NCBI GenBank assembly: GCA_022599775.1
Contig: JAHZLQ010000005.1
Span: forward strand, 1-52,061
From: Gammaproteobacteria bacterium
Lineage (GTDB): Bacteria; Pseudomonadota; Gammaproteobacteria; Nevskiales; Nevskiaceae
Reading direction: 5' to 3'
Length of the DNA: 52,061 bases
Made by a program: the position numbers and the translations under genes. The first letter of the stretch is position 1. Each line of letters starts with the position of its first letter. Of this stretch, positions 26,467-35,452 are shown piece after piece. Under the pieces are notes generated by a model. The model saw only the letters and a program-made list of their open reading frames with translations. It made no database searches and was not told where the DNA came from.

Positions 26467-27048
26467 TCAGCGATCGTCGCCCGCCAGCGGGCCCGCCGAG
26501 TCGCCATGCGGCTGCGTTCTCAAGCGATGAAGCAGGCGTTGCGGGTCGGCGTCCGCAATGAGTAGGGCGCGGTGCGCCGGCTTCAGAAACCGCTCCGCGA
26601 CAGCGTGATCGAGAAAACGCAGCCACGGCGTGAAGTACCCGGCCACATTGAGTAGGCCGCAGGGTTTGGCGTGTATGCCCAGTTGCGCCCAGGTCAGGAC
26701 CTCGGTGAGTTCCTCCAGCGTGCCCATGCCACCGGGCAGGGCGACAAAGGCGTCAGCCCGGTCAGCCATGCGCTTCTTGCGCGTGTGCATCGAGTCCACG
26801 ACCTCGAGCTCGGTCAGCCCGGTATGCGCCACCTCCTTGTCGACCAGCACACGCGGAATCACGCCATGGACCTTGCCGCCGCGCTGCAGTGCGGCATCTG
26901 CAATTACTCCCATCAGGCCGACCCGCGATCCACCATAGACAAGTTCCAGGCCTTGTTCGGCCAGCGCGGCGCCGATGGCGATTGCGGCTTCTCGATAGTC
27001 GTCACGAGCGCCGATACTGGAGCCCAGAAATACGCAGACGCTTCTCAT
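26467..27048 (-). CDS. LOG-family protein (cytokinin riboside 5'-monophosphate phosphoribohydrolase-like)
   Basis: This 193-aa protein shows the LOG signature [20 protein letters not shown] and the N-terminal [11 protein letters not shown] with a later [15 protein letters not shown] enzymes hydrolyse nucleoside 5'-monophosphates to base and ribose phosphate. Many bacterial members were once labelled lysine decarboxylases. The ATG at 27048 is chosen because upstream in-frame sequence is unlike the family and overlaps the next gene. It follows the cyclophilin gene by 31 nt and is probably co-transcribed with it. Confidence 0.9.
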   Translation of the reverse strand: MRSVCVFLGSSIGARDDYREAAIAIGAALAEQGLELVYGGSRVGLMGVIADAALQRGGKVHGVIPRVLVDKEVAHTGLTELEVVDSMHTRKKRMADRADAFVALPGGMGTLEELTEVLTWAQLGIHAKPCGLLNVAGYFTPWLRFLDHAVAERFLKPAHRALLIADADPQRLLHRLRTQPHGDSAGPLAGDDR

Positions 27049-27079
27049 CTGATTCCTCTTCGTACTGCGCGGCTTGTTC

Positions 27080-28006
<927 letters not shown>

Positions 28007-28168
28007 CGGGCAAATCCGGTAGGAAGGTGTCACCACGCTAGCGTGTTCGCGCGCGGCCGTCACGGGGCGCATTCGACTTTGGTCGATCTGGTCATTGCGA
28101 CGCGCGCGCGACAAGATGGCGGGCTTGCAATAATCGAATCAAAAACGACGCCGGAGGAGAGTTCAGGT

Positions 28169-29836
28169 ATGAACGCGATCGTCTTGTTGGTGGTGGGGCT
28201 GGCCGTGATGCTGCTCGGCTATCGTTTCTATTCACGCTTTCTCGCCACGAAAATCTACAAGCTGGACGAGAACTTCCGCACGCCGGCGCACGAGTTCGAG
28301 GATGGTATCGACTACGTGCCGACCAACAAGTTCGTGCTGTGGGGACACCATTTCACCTCGGTGGCCGGAGCGGCGCCGATCGTCGGCCCGGCCATTGCCG
28401 TGATCTGGGGCTGGGTGCCGGCGTTCCTGTGGGTCGTGATCGGCACGGTGTTCATGGCCGGCGCCCATGACTTCGGCGCGCTGTGGGCCAGCGTGCGCAA
28501 CAAGGGCCAGTCCATCGGTTCGCTCACCGGCACGGTGATCGGTGGGCGCGCGCGCAATCTGTTCCTGGTCGTGATCTTCCTGCTGCTGCTGATGGTCAAC
28601 GCCGCCTTCGCCGTGGTCATCGCCAATCTGCTGGTGTCCACGCCGACCGCCGTGATTCCGGTCTGGGGGGCGGTGCTGGTGGCGCTGGTGATCGGTCAGC
28701 TGATCTACCGCGTGAAGATGAAGCTGCTGTGGCCGTCGATCATCGGCGTGGTGGTGCTTTACGGCATGATCCTGCTCGGCAGCGCCTACCCGATCGCCCT
28801 GCCGGACAGCGTGCTCGGCATGGGGCCGAAGTCGGTCTGGATCATCCTGCTGTTCGCCTATGCCGGCATCGCTTCGCTGCTGCCGGTGTGGGTGCTGCTG
28901 CAACCGCGCGACTACATCAACGGTCTGCAGCTGTTCGTGGGTCTCGGGCTGCTCTACGTGGCGGTGCTGATCTGCGCGCCCGAGGTGGTGGCGCCGGCGA
29001 TCAATCACGCCGTGCCGGAAGGCACGCCCAGTCTGCTGCCGCTGCTGTTCGTGACGATCGCCTGCGGTGCCATCAGTGGTTTCCACGGGCTGGTGGCCTC
29101 GGGCACCAGCTCCAAGCAGCTCGACAAGGAAACCGACGCGCGCTTCGTCGGCTACTTCGGTTCGGTGGGCGAGGGCATGCTCGCGCTGGCCGCGATCATC
29201 TGCTGCGTCGCCGGCTTTCCGGACGTCGATGCCTGGTCCGGGATGTACAACAAGTGGCAGGGCGGCGGCGTCAATGCATTCGTGCAGGGCGGTGACGCGA
29301 TTCTCACGCAGGGCCTGGGGCTGCCGGCCGATCTGGGCGCCACGGTGCTCGCGGTGATGGCGATCCTGTTCGCGGCCACCACCATGGATACCGGGCTGCG
29401 CCTGCAGCGCTATGTGGTGCAGGAGGCCGGCGAATTGCTGGGCCTCAAGGTCAACGGTCTGCTCGGCACGCTGATCGCGCTGGGTGTCTGTCTGGCCTTG
29501 TCCTTCGGCGCCGGCGCCGAGGGCTCCGGCGGCATGGTGATCTGGCCCTTGTTCGGCACCACCAATCAGCTGCTGGCCGGCCTGACGCTGGCGATCGTCT
29601 CGGTGATCCTGATCAAGCAGAAGCGCCCGGCGGTCTATACCGTGATTCCGCTGATCTTCGTGCTGGTGATGTCGGTCTATGCGCTGATCGTGCAACTCGG
29701 GCAGTTCTACGCGGCGCAGAACTGGTTGCTGCTGGGCATGGATATCGTGATTCTGATCGCGGCGCTGTGGGTCGCCCTCGAAGCGGCGGTGGCGATGCGC
29801 CGCGGCGTGGCAGAGAACGCGAGCTCGCCCGTGTGA
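28169..29836 (+). CDS. cstA: CstA-family carbon starvation transporter, short form
   Basis: This 555-aa membrane protein begins with the CstA segment FRTPAHEFEDGIDYVPTNKFVLWGHHFTSVAGAAPIVGP and continues through about 14 hydrophobic segments. E. coli CstA and BtsT take up pyruvate and peptides and are about 700 aa; this is the shorter form common in other phyla, lacking the extra C-terminal helices. GGAGGAGA precedes the ATG. The stop overlaps the GTG start of the small CC-ending protein, so both are made together. Confidence 0.92.
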   Translation: MNAIVLLVVGLAVMLLGYRFYSRFLATKIYKLDENFRTPAHEFEDGIDYVPTNKFVLWGHHFTSVAGAAPIVGPAIAVIWGWVPAFLWVVIGTVFMAGAHDFGALWASVRNKGQSIGSLTGTVIGGRARNLFLVVIFLLLLMVNAAFAVVIANLLVSTPTAVIPVWGAVLVALVIGQLIYRVKMKLLWPSIIGVVVLYGMILLGSAYPIALPDSVLGMGPKSVWIILLFAYAGIASLLPVWVLLQPRDYINGLQLFVGLGLLYVAVLICAPEVVAPAINHAVPEGTPSLLPLLFVTIACGAISGFHGLVASGTSSKQLDKETDARFVGYFGSVGEGMLALAAIICCVAGFPDVDAWSGMYNKWQGGGVNAFVQGGDAILTQGLGLPADLGATVLAVMAILFAATTMDTGLRLQRYVVQEAGELLGLKVNGLLGTLIALGVCLALSFGAGAEGSGGMVIWPLFGTTNQLLAGLTLAIVSVILIKQKRPAVYTVIPLIFVLVMSVYALIVQLGQFYAAQNWLLLGMDIVILIAALWVALEAAVAMRRGVAENASSPV

Positions 29837-30108
29837 ACGAGCCGCCCGCCTGGCGCCGCTTCACCGCCGCGTTCGGCGCCGGTCTGCGTGATTTCTACGC
29901 GGTGCCGTATCGGCGAACCTTTGCCCGCGCGCGCCGCGACGAGGACGATTTGTTCATGCTGCTGGTGTTCGGCGAGGCCCTGGGCCTGCCGAATCCGGCG
30001 CAGTGGTACTGCCTGGAACTGATGCCGCTGCTGTACGAGCGTTTTCATGAGTGGCATCGCCGTATGGGCATGCCGCATTCGCCGCTGGATCACATCTCGT
30101 GCTGCTGA
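29833..30108 (+). CDS. cory-CC-star-type small protein
   Basis: This 91-aa basic protein ends in two cysteines (DHISCC at the stop). It begins at a GTG that overlaps the cstA stop (GTGA) and overlaps the ArsA-like gene by 10 nt. Internal WRRFTAAFGAGLRDFYAVPYRRTFARARRDEDDLFM fits the family named cory-CC-star in public protein families. Function is not established as far as I know. In E. coli the small protein that follows cstA, YbdD, also ends in CC, so this may be its functional counterpart (inference). Confidence 0.75.
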   Translation: MNEPPAWRRFTAAFGAGLRDFYAVPYRRTFARARRDEDDLFMLLVFGEALGLPNPAQWYCLELMPLLYERFHEWHRRMGMPHSPLDHISCC

Positions 30109-31082
30109 CCCTGGCGCGCGAACGGCGCCTGTTGCTGGTGGGCGGCAAGGGCGGCGTCGGCAAGACCACGATCGCCGCCGCCACGGCGCTGGCGATGGCG
30201 CGCGAAGGGCGTCGCGTACTGCTGGTTTCAACCGATCCGGCCCACAATCTCGGCCATCTGTGGGGACGTTCGATCGGCCCCGATCCGGTGCGCGTGGAGG
30301 CCGGTCTGGACGCGGTGGAGCTCGATCCGCAAGCGGTGGCCGATGCGCATCTGGAGAGCGTGGGCAGGGAACTGCGCCGCTTGATGCCACCGCATCTGGC
30401 CGGCGAAGTGGACAAGCATCTGGCGCTGTCGCGCGAGGCGCCCGGTCTGCACGAGGCGGCGCTGCTGGAAAAGCTCGCGCAGACGATCGAAGGCGCGCAG
30501 GACAGCCATGATCTCGTCGTCGTCGATACGGCGCCGTCCGGTCATACCGCGCGGCTGCTGGCCTTGCCGGAGATGATGGCGGCCTGGACCGACGGTTTGC
30601 TGCTGCGTCGGGAGCGTGCGGAGCGATTCACCACCGCGCTGTCCAATCTCGGCGCGCGTGACGTCGAAGATCGGGTATTTGGTGCCGGCGGCGAATCGCA
30701 GACCCGCGACCAGCGTATTCGCCAGGTCTTGTTGCAACGCCGCCAGCGCTTCGAGCGCTTGCGCGAACGCTTGGCCGATGCAGCGTCAACCGCCTTTGTC
30801 ATCGTGCTGACGGCGGAACGCCTGCCGGTGCTGGAGACGATCGAGCTGCATGCGCAACTGCGCAAGGCCGGACTTGCGGTCGGCGGGCTGGTGATCAACA
30901 AGCGTTCGCCGCGCGATGCCGGTGGCTTTCTTGCCGAACGCTGGCGCCAGGAGTCGCTGCATCTGGACACGCTGCGGCAACAGCTACCGGATTTGGAACG
31001 TCTGGAGCTGCCGTTGATGCCGAACGATCTGGTCGGAGCCGAGGCACTGGCAGCCTTGTCTGTGCAGTTCGCCGACGCATAG
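30099..31082 (+). CDS. ArsA/Get3-like P-loop ATPase
   Basis: This 327-aa protein has a deviant Walker A LLLVGGKGGVGKTTIAAATALA, the switch segment STDPAHNLGHLWG and the VVVDTAPSGHTARLLALPE motif of the ArsA/Get3 family. Only one ATPase domain is present, as in Get3 rather than two-domain arsenical pumps. No arsB or arsR is nearby, so arsenite extrusion is unlikely. The overlap with the CC-ending gene suggests it handles that protein or CstA assembly. Start is a GTG at 30099, chosen by overlap and by distance to the Walker motif. Confidence 0.85.
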   Translation: MLLTLARERRLLLVGGKGGVGKTTIAAATALAMAREGRRVLLVSTDPAHNLGHLWGRSIGPDPVRVEAGLDAVELDPQAVADAHLESVGRELRRLMPPHLAGEVDKHLALSREAPGLHEAALLEKLAQTIEGAQDSHDLVVVDTAPSGHTARLLALPEMMAAWTDGLLLRRERAERFTTALSNLGARDVEDRVFGAGGESQTRDQRIRQVLLQRRQRFERLRERLADAASTAFVIVLTAERLPVLETIELHAQLRKAGLAVGGLVINKRSPRDAGGFLAERWRQESLHLDTLRQQLPDLERLELPLMPNDLVGAEALAALSVQFADA

Positions 31083-31175
31083 CGGCGCCGGCCAAAAAGT
31101 TCGTCAAATCCTTTCGGTACGCTGTTCCGGCGCCGGTTTGTCGTAGCATCGGCACAAGAATTCCCGGGGTGCACG

Positions 31176-32918
31176 ATGAAACTTCTCGTTCGCGGGCTCG
31201 CGCCGCTCGCCATGCTGATCCTGCTTGCTGCGACGTATCCGGCAGCCGCCCATGAAACCGAATGTGTCGATGGCACGGCCGAAGGCTACGCCTGCAGCCA
31301 TGTCGATCTGCTGGCCCATCTGAGCCCGGCCGAACTGGGCGGTATTGCGGGCGAGTCGCTCAACGACGTCTGGGGCTGGACCGACGATGCCGGCACCGAG
31401 TACGCCCTGGTCGGCATGATCGAAGGCACCGCCTTCGTGCGACTGCCGCCGATCGGCAGCGAAGCCGAACCGGAGCTGCTGGGCCGCCTGCCGGCCAGTG
31501 ACGGCGCCAACGGCAACGACTTCAAGTGCCGTCACGACGAGGGCTGTGGCGGATCGAGCTGGCGCGACATCAAGACCTATGCCGGCTACGCCTACATCGT
31601 CAGCGAGGCTGACGGTCACGGACTGCAGGTGTTCGACCTGCGGCGTCTGGTGGATGCGCCGGCCGGCAATGCGGTGTTCGACGAGGACGGTCGCTACGAC
31701 GGTTTCGGCCACGCCCACAACCTCGTCATCAACGAATCCAGCGGCCACGCCTTTGCCGTCGGCAACGGCAATTCCGGCAGCAATTCCAGCGGCGGCCTGC
31801 TGATGCTCGATCTAAACGAAGACCCGGTGAACCCGGTCGCCCTGGGGCGCATCGACCTCGACGGCTACGTTCACGATGCGCAGTGCATCGACTACGACGG
31901 GCCGGATACCGACTACCGCGGACGCGAGCTGTGTTTCGGCGCGGACGAGGACACGCTCACGGTGTTCGACGTGGAGGAGGGTCCGGCCGCCGCCTCGCTG
32001 GTCGCCCGCGTCGGCTATGCCGGCGCCGAATATACGCATCAGGTCTGGCTGTCCGAGGATCGCCGCTACCTGTTCCTCAACGACGAGCTGGACGAATACG
32101 ACACCGGCTCACGCACGCATCTGCGCGTGTTCGACGTGAGCGATCTCGACGCGATCACGCTGGCCGCCGAGTACGAGGCGCCGACGCTGTCGATCGACCA
32201 CAACAACTACGTGCACGGGCGCTGGCTCTACCAGACCAACTACACCGCCGGCCTGCGCATCCTCGACATCGCGGATCCGCTGAATCCGGTCGAAGCCGCC
32301 TATTTCGACACCCAGCCCGCCCGGGATGCGACGGTGTTCGAAGGCACCTGGAGCAACTACCGCTTCGCCAGCGGGCGCACGCTGCTCAGCGACATCGAGG
32401 ACGGTCTGTTCGTGGTGATGCCGCGCATTGCCGATCAAGGCGGCGCCGATCTGAACCTCAGCCTGGGATCGGTGGGTGGGCCCGAAAGCCCGTCGGTCCA
32501 GCTGAATCTGAGCAACGCCGGTTCGGCCGATGCCTACGATGTATTGATGACGGCACATCTGCCGCGCGACGAAGCCTGGTCGCTGATCGACGCCCCGGGC
32601 GCTGCGGACTGCAGCCCGGTCGGCCGTGTCGTGCAGTGCCGACTGGCTTCGATTCAGGCCGGTGAGAGCCTGAGCTTTCTGCTCAACATCGAGATCAATG
32701 GCCTGTACACGCAGCTGCCCGCGGTCGCGATGGCCTACGCCGACAGCGCCGACCCCAGCCCCGCCGACAATCTCGCCAAGGCCGATATCGAATCCTTCGT
32801 CGGTGACGAAGTTCACGAGGGAGACGATGGCGGTGCCTTGCCGGGCTTGGCCCTGTGCCTGTTCGCTTTGGGCGCCCTGGCGCGTTGCAGTCAAACGGCT
32901 CAGCCCAACGTCGGATAG
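31176..32918 (+). CDS. exported LVIVD-repeat protein, choice-of-anchor B type
   Basis: This 580-aa secreted protein has a signal peptide (1-25, ending AAA). LVIVD/beta-propeller-like repeats follow (GLQVFDLRRLVD, LTVFDVEEG, LRVFDVSDLD, LRILDIADPLNP). Five or so segments carry Gly/Asp-rich turns and His (GHAHNLVINESSGHAFAVG). A C-terminal DUF11-like region follows. The end, DGGALPGLALCLFALGALARCSQ, has the Gly-Gly, hydrophobic stretch and Arg of a CTERM sorting signal, probably cleaved by a rhomboid-type protease. Function at the cell surface is unknown. It overlaps the convergent OYE gene by 19 nt. Confidence 0.82.
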   Translation: MKLLVRGLAPLAMLILLAATYPAAAHETECVDGTAEGYACSHVDLLAHLSPAELGGIAGESLNDVWGWTDDAGTEYALVGMIEGTAFVRLPPIGSEAEPELLGRLPASDGANGNDFKCRHDEGCGGSSWRDIKTYAGYAYIVSEADGHGLQVFDLRRLVDAPAGNAVFDEDGRYDGFGHAHNLVINESSGHAFAVGNGNSGSNSSGGLLMLDLNEDPVNPVALGRIDLDGYVHDAQCIDYDGPDTDYRGRELCFGADEDTLTVFDVEEGPAAASLVARVGYAGAEYTHQVWLSEDRRYLFLNDELDEYDTGSRTHLRVFDVSDLDAITLAAEYEAPTLSIDHNNYVHGRWLYQTNYTAGLRILDIADPLNPVEAAYFDTQPARDATVFEGTWSNYRFASGRTLLSDIEDGLFVVMPRIADQGGADLNLSLGSVGGPESPSVQLNLSNAGSADAYDVLMTAHLPRDEAWSLIDAPGAADCSPVGRVVQCRLASIQAGESLSFLLNIEINGLYTQLPAVAMAYADSADPSPADNLAKADIESFVGDEVHEGDDGGALPGLALCLFALGALARCSQTAQPNVG

Positions 32919-33982
32919 TCGGTGTAGCCCTCGGCCCCGCCGCCGTAGAAGGTGTCGCGGTTCGGCTCGTTCAGCGGCGCGCCTTCGCGCAGGCGTCGTG
33001 GCAGATCGGGATTGGCGATGAAGGCGCGTCCGAAGGCCACCAGATCGGTCGCGCCGCTCTCGATCGCCGCCCCCGCCATCGCGCCGTCGTAGCCATTGTT
33101 GGCGATCCATGCTCCGGCAAAGGACTGGCGCAGCGCCAGGAAGTCAAAGCCCTTGAGATCGCGCGGGCCTTGGGTCGCGCCTTCGATTACGTGGATATAG
33201 GCCAGCCCGAACGGCGCCAGCCGTTCCACGGCGCGGCCGAACAGGGCCTGCGGATCGCTGTCGTAGGCGTCGTTGGCCGGGCTCACCGGCGACAGTCGCA
33301 GGCCGGTGCGGTCTCCGCCGATCTCGTCCGTCACCGCCTGCGCCACCTCGTACAGAAAGCGCGTGCGGTTTTCGATGCTGCCGCCGTATTCATCCTCGCG
33401 CCGGTTGCTGGAGTCCTTGAGAAACTGATCGATCAGGTAGCCGTTGGCACCGTGGATCTCCACGCCGTCGAATCCGGCGTCCATGGCGTTGCGCGCGGCG
33501 CGGCGATAGTCCTCGACGATCGCGGGAATCTCGTCGAGGCGCAGCGCCCGGGGCTCGGAGACGTCAGCGAATCCGCTTTCGATGAAGGTCTTGGTGTCGG
33601 CACGGATCGCGGACGGCGCCACCGGCACCTCGCCCTCGGGCAGCAGGCTCAGGTGCGAGACGCGGCCCACGTGCCACAGTTGGAGCACCATGCATCCGCC
33701 GGCGGCATGCACCGCGTCCGTGACCTTGTGCCAGCCGGCGACCTGTTCCGGCGAATGAATTCCCGGCGTGCGCAGATAGCCCTGGCCCAAGGGACTGATC
33801 TGGGTCGCTTCGCTGATGATCAGGCCGGCGCTGGCGCGCTGCGCGTAGTAGGTGGCATGCAAGTTGGTGGGAACATTGCCGTCCGCGGCGCGGTTGCGCG
33901 TCAGCGGCGCCATGGCGATGCGGTTGGCGAGCCTCAGGGCACCGACTGAAATCGGGTCGAACAAGGGGGATGGGGCGGTCAT
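32900..33982 (-). CDS. old yellow enzyme family alkene reductase
   Basis: This 360-aa flavin enzyme resembles NemA-type reductases. It has MAPLTRNRA near the start, ATQISPLGQGYLRTPGIHS, MVLQLWHVGRVSH, the FDGVEIHGANGYLIDQFLKDSSNRREDEYGGSIENRTRF active-site block (His/Asn for substrate) and FGRAFIANPDLPRRL. It would reduce activated alkenes or nitro compounds with NADPH. The ATG at 33982 gives the family N-terminus. It stands alone, divergent from serA. Confidence 0.93.
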   Translation of the reverse strand: MTAPSPLFDPISVGALRLANRIAMAPLTRNRAADGNVPTNLHATYYAQRASAGLIISEATQISPLGQGYLRTPGIHSPEQVAGWHKVTDAVHAAGGCMVLQLWHVGRVSHLSLLPEGEVPVAPSAIRADTKTFIESGFADVSEPRALRLDEIPAIVEDYRRAARNAMDAGFDGVEIHGANGYLIDQFLKDSSNRREDEYGGSIENRTRFLYEVAQAVTDEIGGDRTGLRLSPVSPANDAYDSDPQALFGRAVERLAPFGLAYIHVIEGATQGPRDLKGFDFLALRQSFAGAWIANNGYDGAMAGAAIESGATDLVAFGRAFIANPDLPRRLREGAPLNEPNRDTFYGGGAEGYTDYPTLG

Positions 33983-34138
33983 CCGAAGCTCCGGTGTCGG
34001 GAAGGGGTGAATCACTATACGAAATCGAATCGCACCCGGAGATGAATTTTGTCGTTCATGGCCCCGGACGCAAAGCGTGGCCCGTTCTGGCATAGTTGCG
34101 CCCGTTTTTTCCGGGACTGCAAGGAACTGAGCGCCGCC

Positions 34139-35374
34139 ATGACCACCACCTCGTTTCCCAAAGAGGACATCAAGGTTCTGCTGTTGGAGGGCCTCGCCCC
34201 GACCGCCGTCGAAACCTTCCGTGCCGCGGGCTACAGCAACATCGAGTATCACGAGAAGTCGCTGCCGCCCGCCGAGCTGGCCGCGGCTGTGGCCGATGCG
34301 CATATCGTCGGCATCCGCTCACGCAGCCACCTCACCGCCGATATCTTCCAGAATTCCCGCCGGCTGATGGCCGTGGGCTGTTTCTGCATCGGCACCAATC
34401 AGGTCGCGCTCGATGCCGCGCAGGCACGCGGCATCCCGGTGTTCAATGCACCGTATTCGAATACCCGCAGCGTCGCCGAGCTGGTGATCGCCGAAGCGGT
34501 GATGCTGATGCGCCGCATCCCCGAGAAGAACATGGTCTGCCATCGTGGCGGCTGGGCCAAGAGCGCAGCCGGCAGCTACGAGGTCCGCGACAAGGTATTG
34601 GGCATCGTCGGCTACGGACATATCGGTACGCAGGTCGGCGTGCTCGCCGAAAGCATGGGCATGCGCGTGATCTATTACGACATCGAGACCCAGCTCGCAC
34701 TTGGCAATGCCAGAGCCACCGCCAGTCTCGATGATCTGCTGGCGCGTGCCGACATCGTGACGCTGCATGTGCCGGAAACGCCGTCCACGCGCATGATGAT
34801 GTCCGAACCGCAGCTGGCCGCGATGAAGCAGGACGCGGTGCTGATCAACGCCTCGCGCGGCACCGTGGTCGATATCGATGCGCTCGCCGGACACCTGCGC
34901 AGCAAGCATCTGGCCGGCGCCGCGATCGATGTGTTCCCGGTGGAGCCGACCGGCAACAGCGATCCCTTCGAATCGCCGCTGGTGGGCATGGACAATGTGA
35001 TCCTGACACCGCATATCGGCGGTTCCACCGGCGAGGCGCAGCAGAACATCGGCCTGGAAGTGGCCGCCAAACTGGTGCGATACAGCGACAACGGTTCGAC
35101 CCTGTCGGCCGTGAACTTCCCGGAAGTGTCGCTGCCGGAGCACATGGACAGCCGCCGCCTGCTGCACATCCACGAGAACGTGCCGGGCATGCTCAGCCGC
35201 ATCAACGAGCTGTTCTCGGCCGGTGAAGTCAACGTGGACGCGCAGTTCCTGCAGACGCGCGGCAAGGTCGGTTACGTGGTCATCGACGTCAGCGCCTCGG
35301 AAGCCCAGGCCAAGCAGTTGAAGGACGGCCTCGCGGCGATTCCGGGAACGCTGAAGACGCGGCTGCTTTACTAG
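34139..35374 (+). CDS. serA: D-3-phosphoglycerate dehydrogenase
   Basis: This 411-aa enzyme makes 3-phosphohydroxypyruvate, the first step of serine synthesis. It shows GCFCIGTNQVDL-like NQVALDAAQARGIPVFNAPYSNTRSVAELVI, the NAD fold VLGIVGYGHIGTQVGVLAESMG, NASRGTVVD and the catalytic His in TPHIGGSTGEAQ. A C-terminal ACT domain (about 335-411, with HENVPGMLSRINELFSAGEVN) binds serine for feedback inhibition in the E. coli-type enzyme. Length matches E. coli SerA. It is followed on the same strand by the channel gene after 78 bp. Confidence 0.95.
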   Translation: MTTTSFPKEDIKVLLLEGLAPTAVETFRAAGYSNIEYHEKSLPPAELAAAVADAHIVGIRSRSHLTADIFQNSRRLMAVGCFCIGTNQVALDAAQARGIPVFNAPYSNTRSVAELVIAEAVMLMRRIPEKNMVCHRGGWAKSAAGSYEVRDKVLGIVGYGHIGTQVGVLAESMGMRVIYYDIETQLALGNARATASLDDLLARADIVTLHVPETPSTRMMMSEPQLAAMKQDAVLINASRGTVVDIDALAGHLRSKHLAGAAIDVFPVEPTGNSDPFESPLVGMDNVILTPHIGGSTGEAQQNIGLEVAAKLVRYSDNGSTLSAVNFPEVSLPEHMDSRRLLHIHENVPGMLSRINELFSAGEVNVDAQFLQTRGKVGYVVIDVSASEAQAKQLKDGLAAIPGTLKTRLLY

Positions 35375-35452
35375 CAGTCCTGTTTCTGATTCGGCCGGGC
35401 GGGTTTGCGCGCGGCTGAGTACAGTGTTGGCTCCCGTGACTTGGAGCAGTCG

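Noticed and set aside
28232-29695. 487-codon minus-strand frame across cstA
   Set aside because: His/Gln/Asp-rich antisense translation of a membrane protein gene; a typical shadow.
30051-31082. Arsenical pump ATPase as the role of the ArsA-like gene
   Set aside because: It has one ATPase domain and no arsB, arsR or arsD nearby; linkage to CstA and the CC protein points elsewhere.
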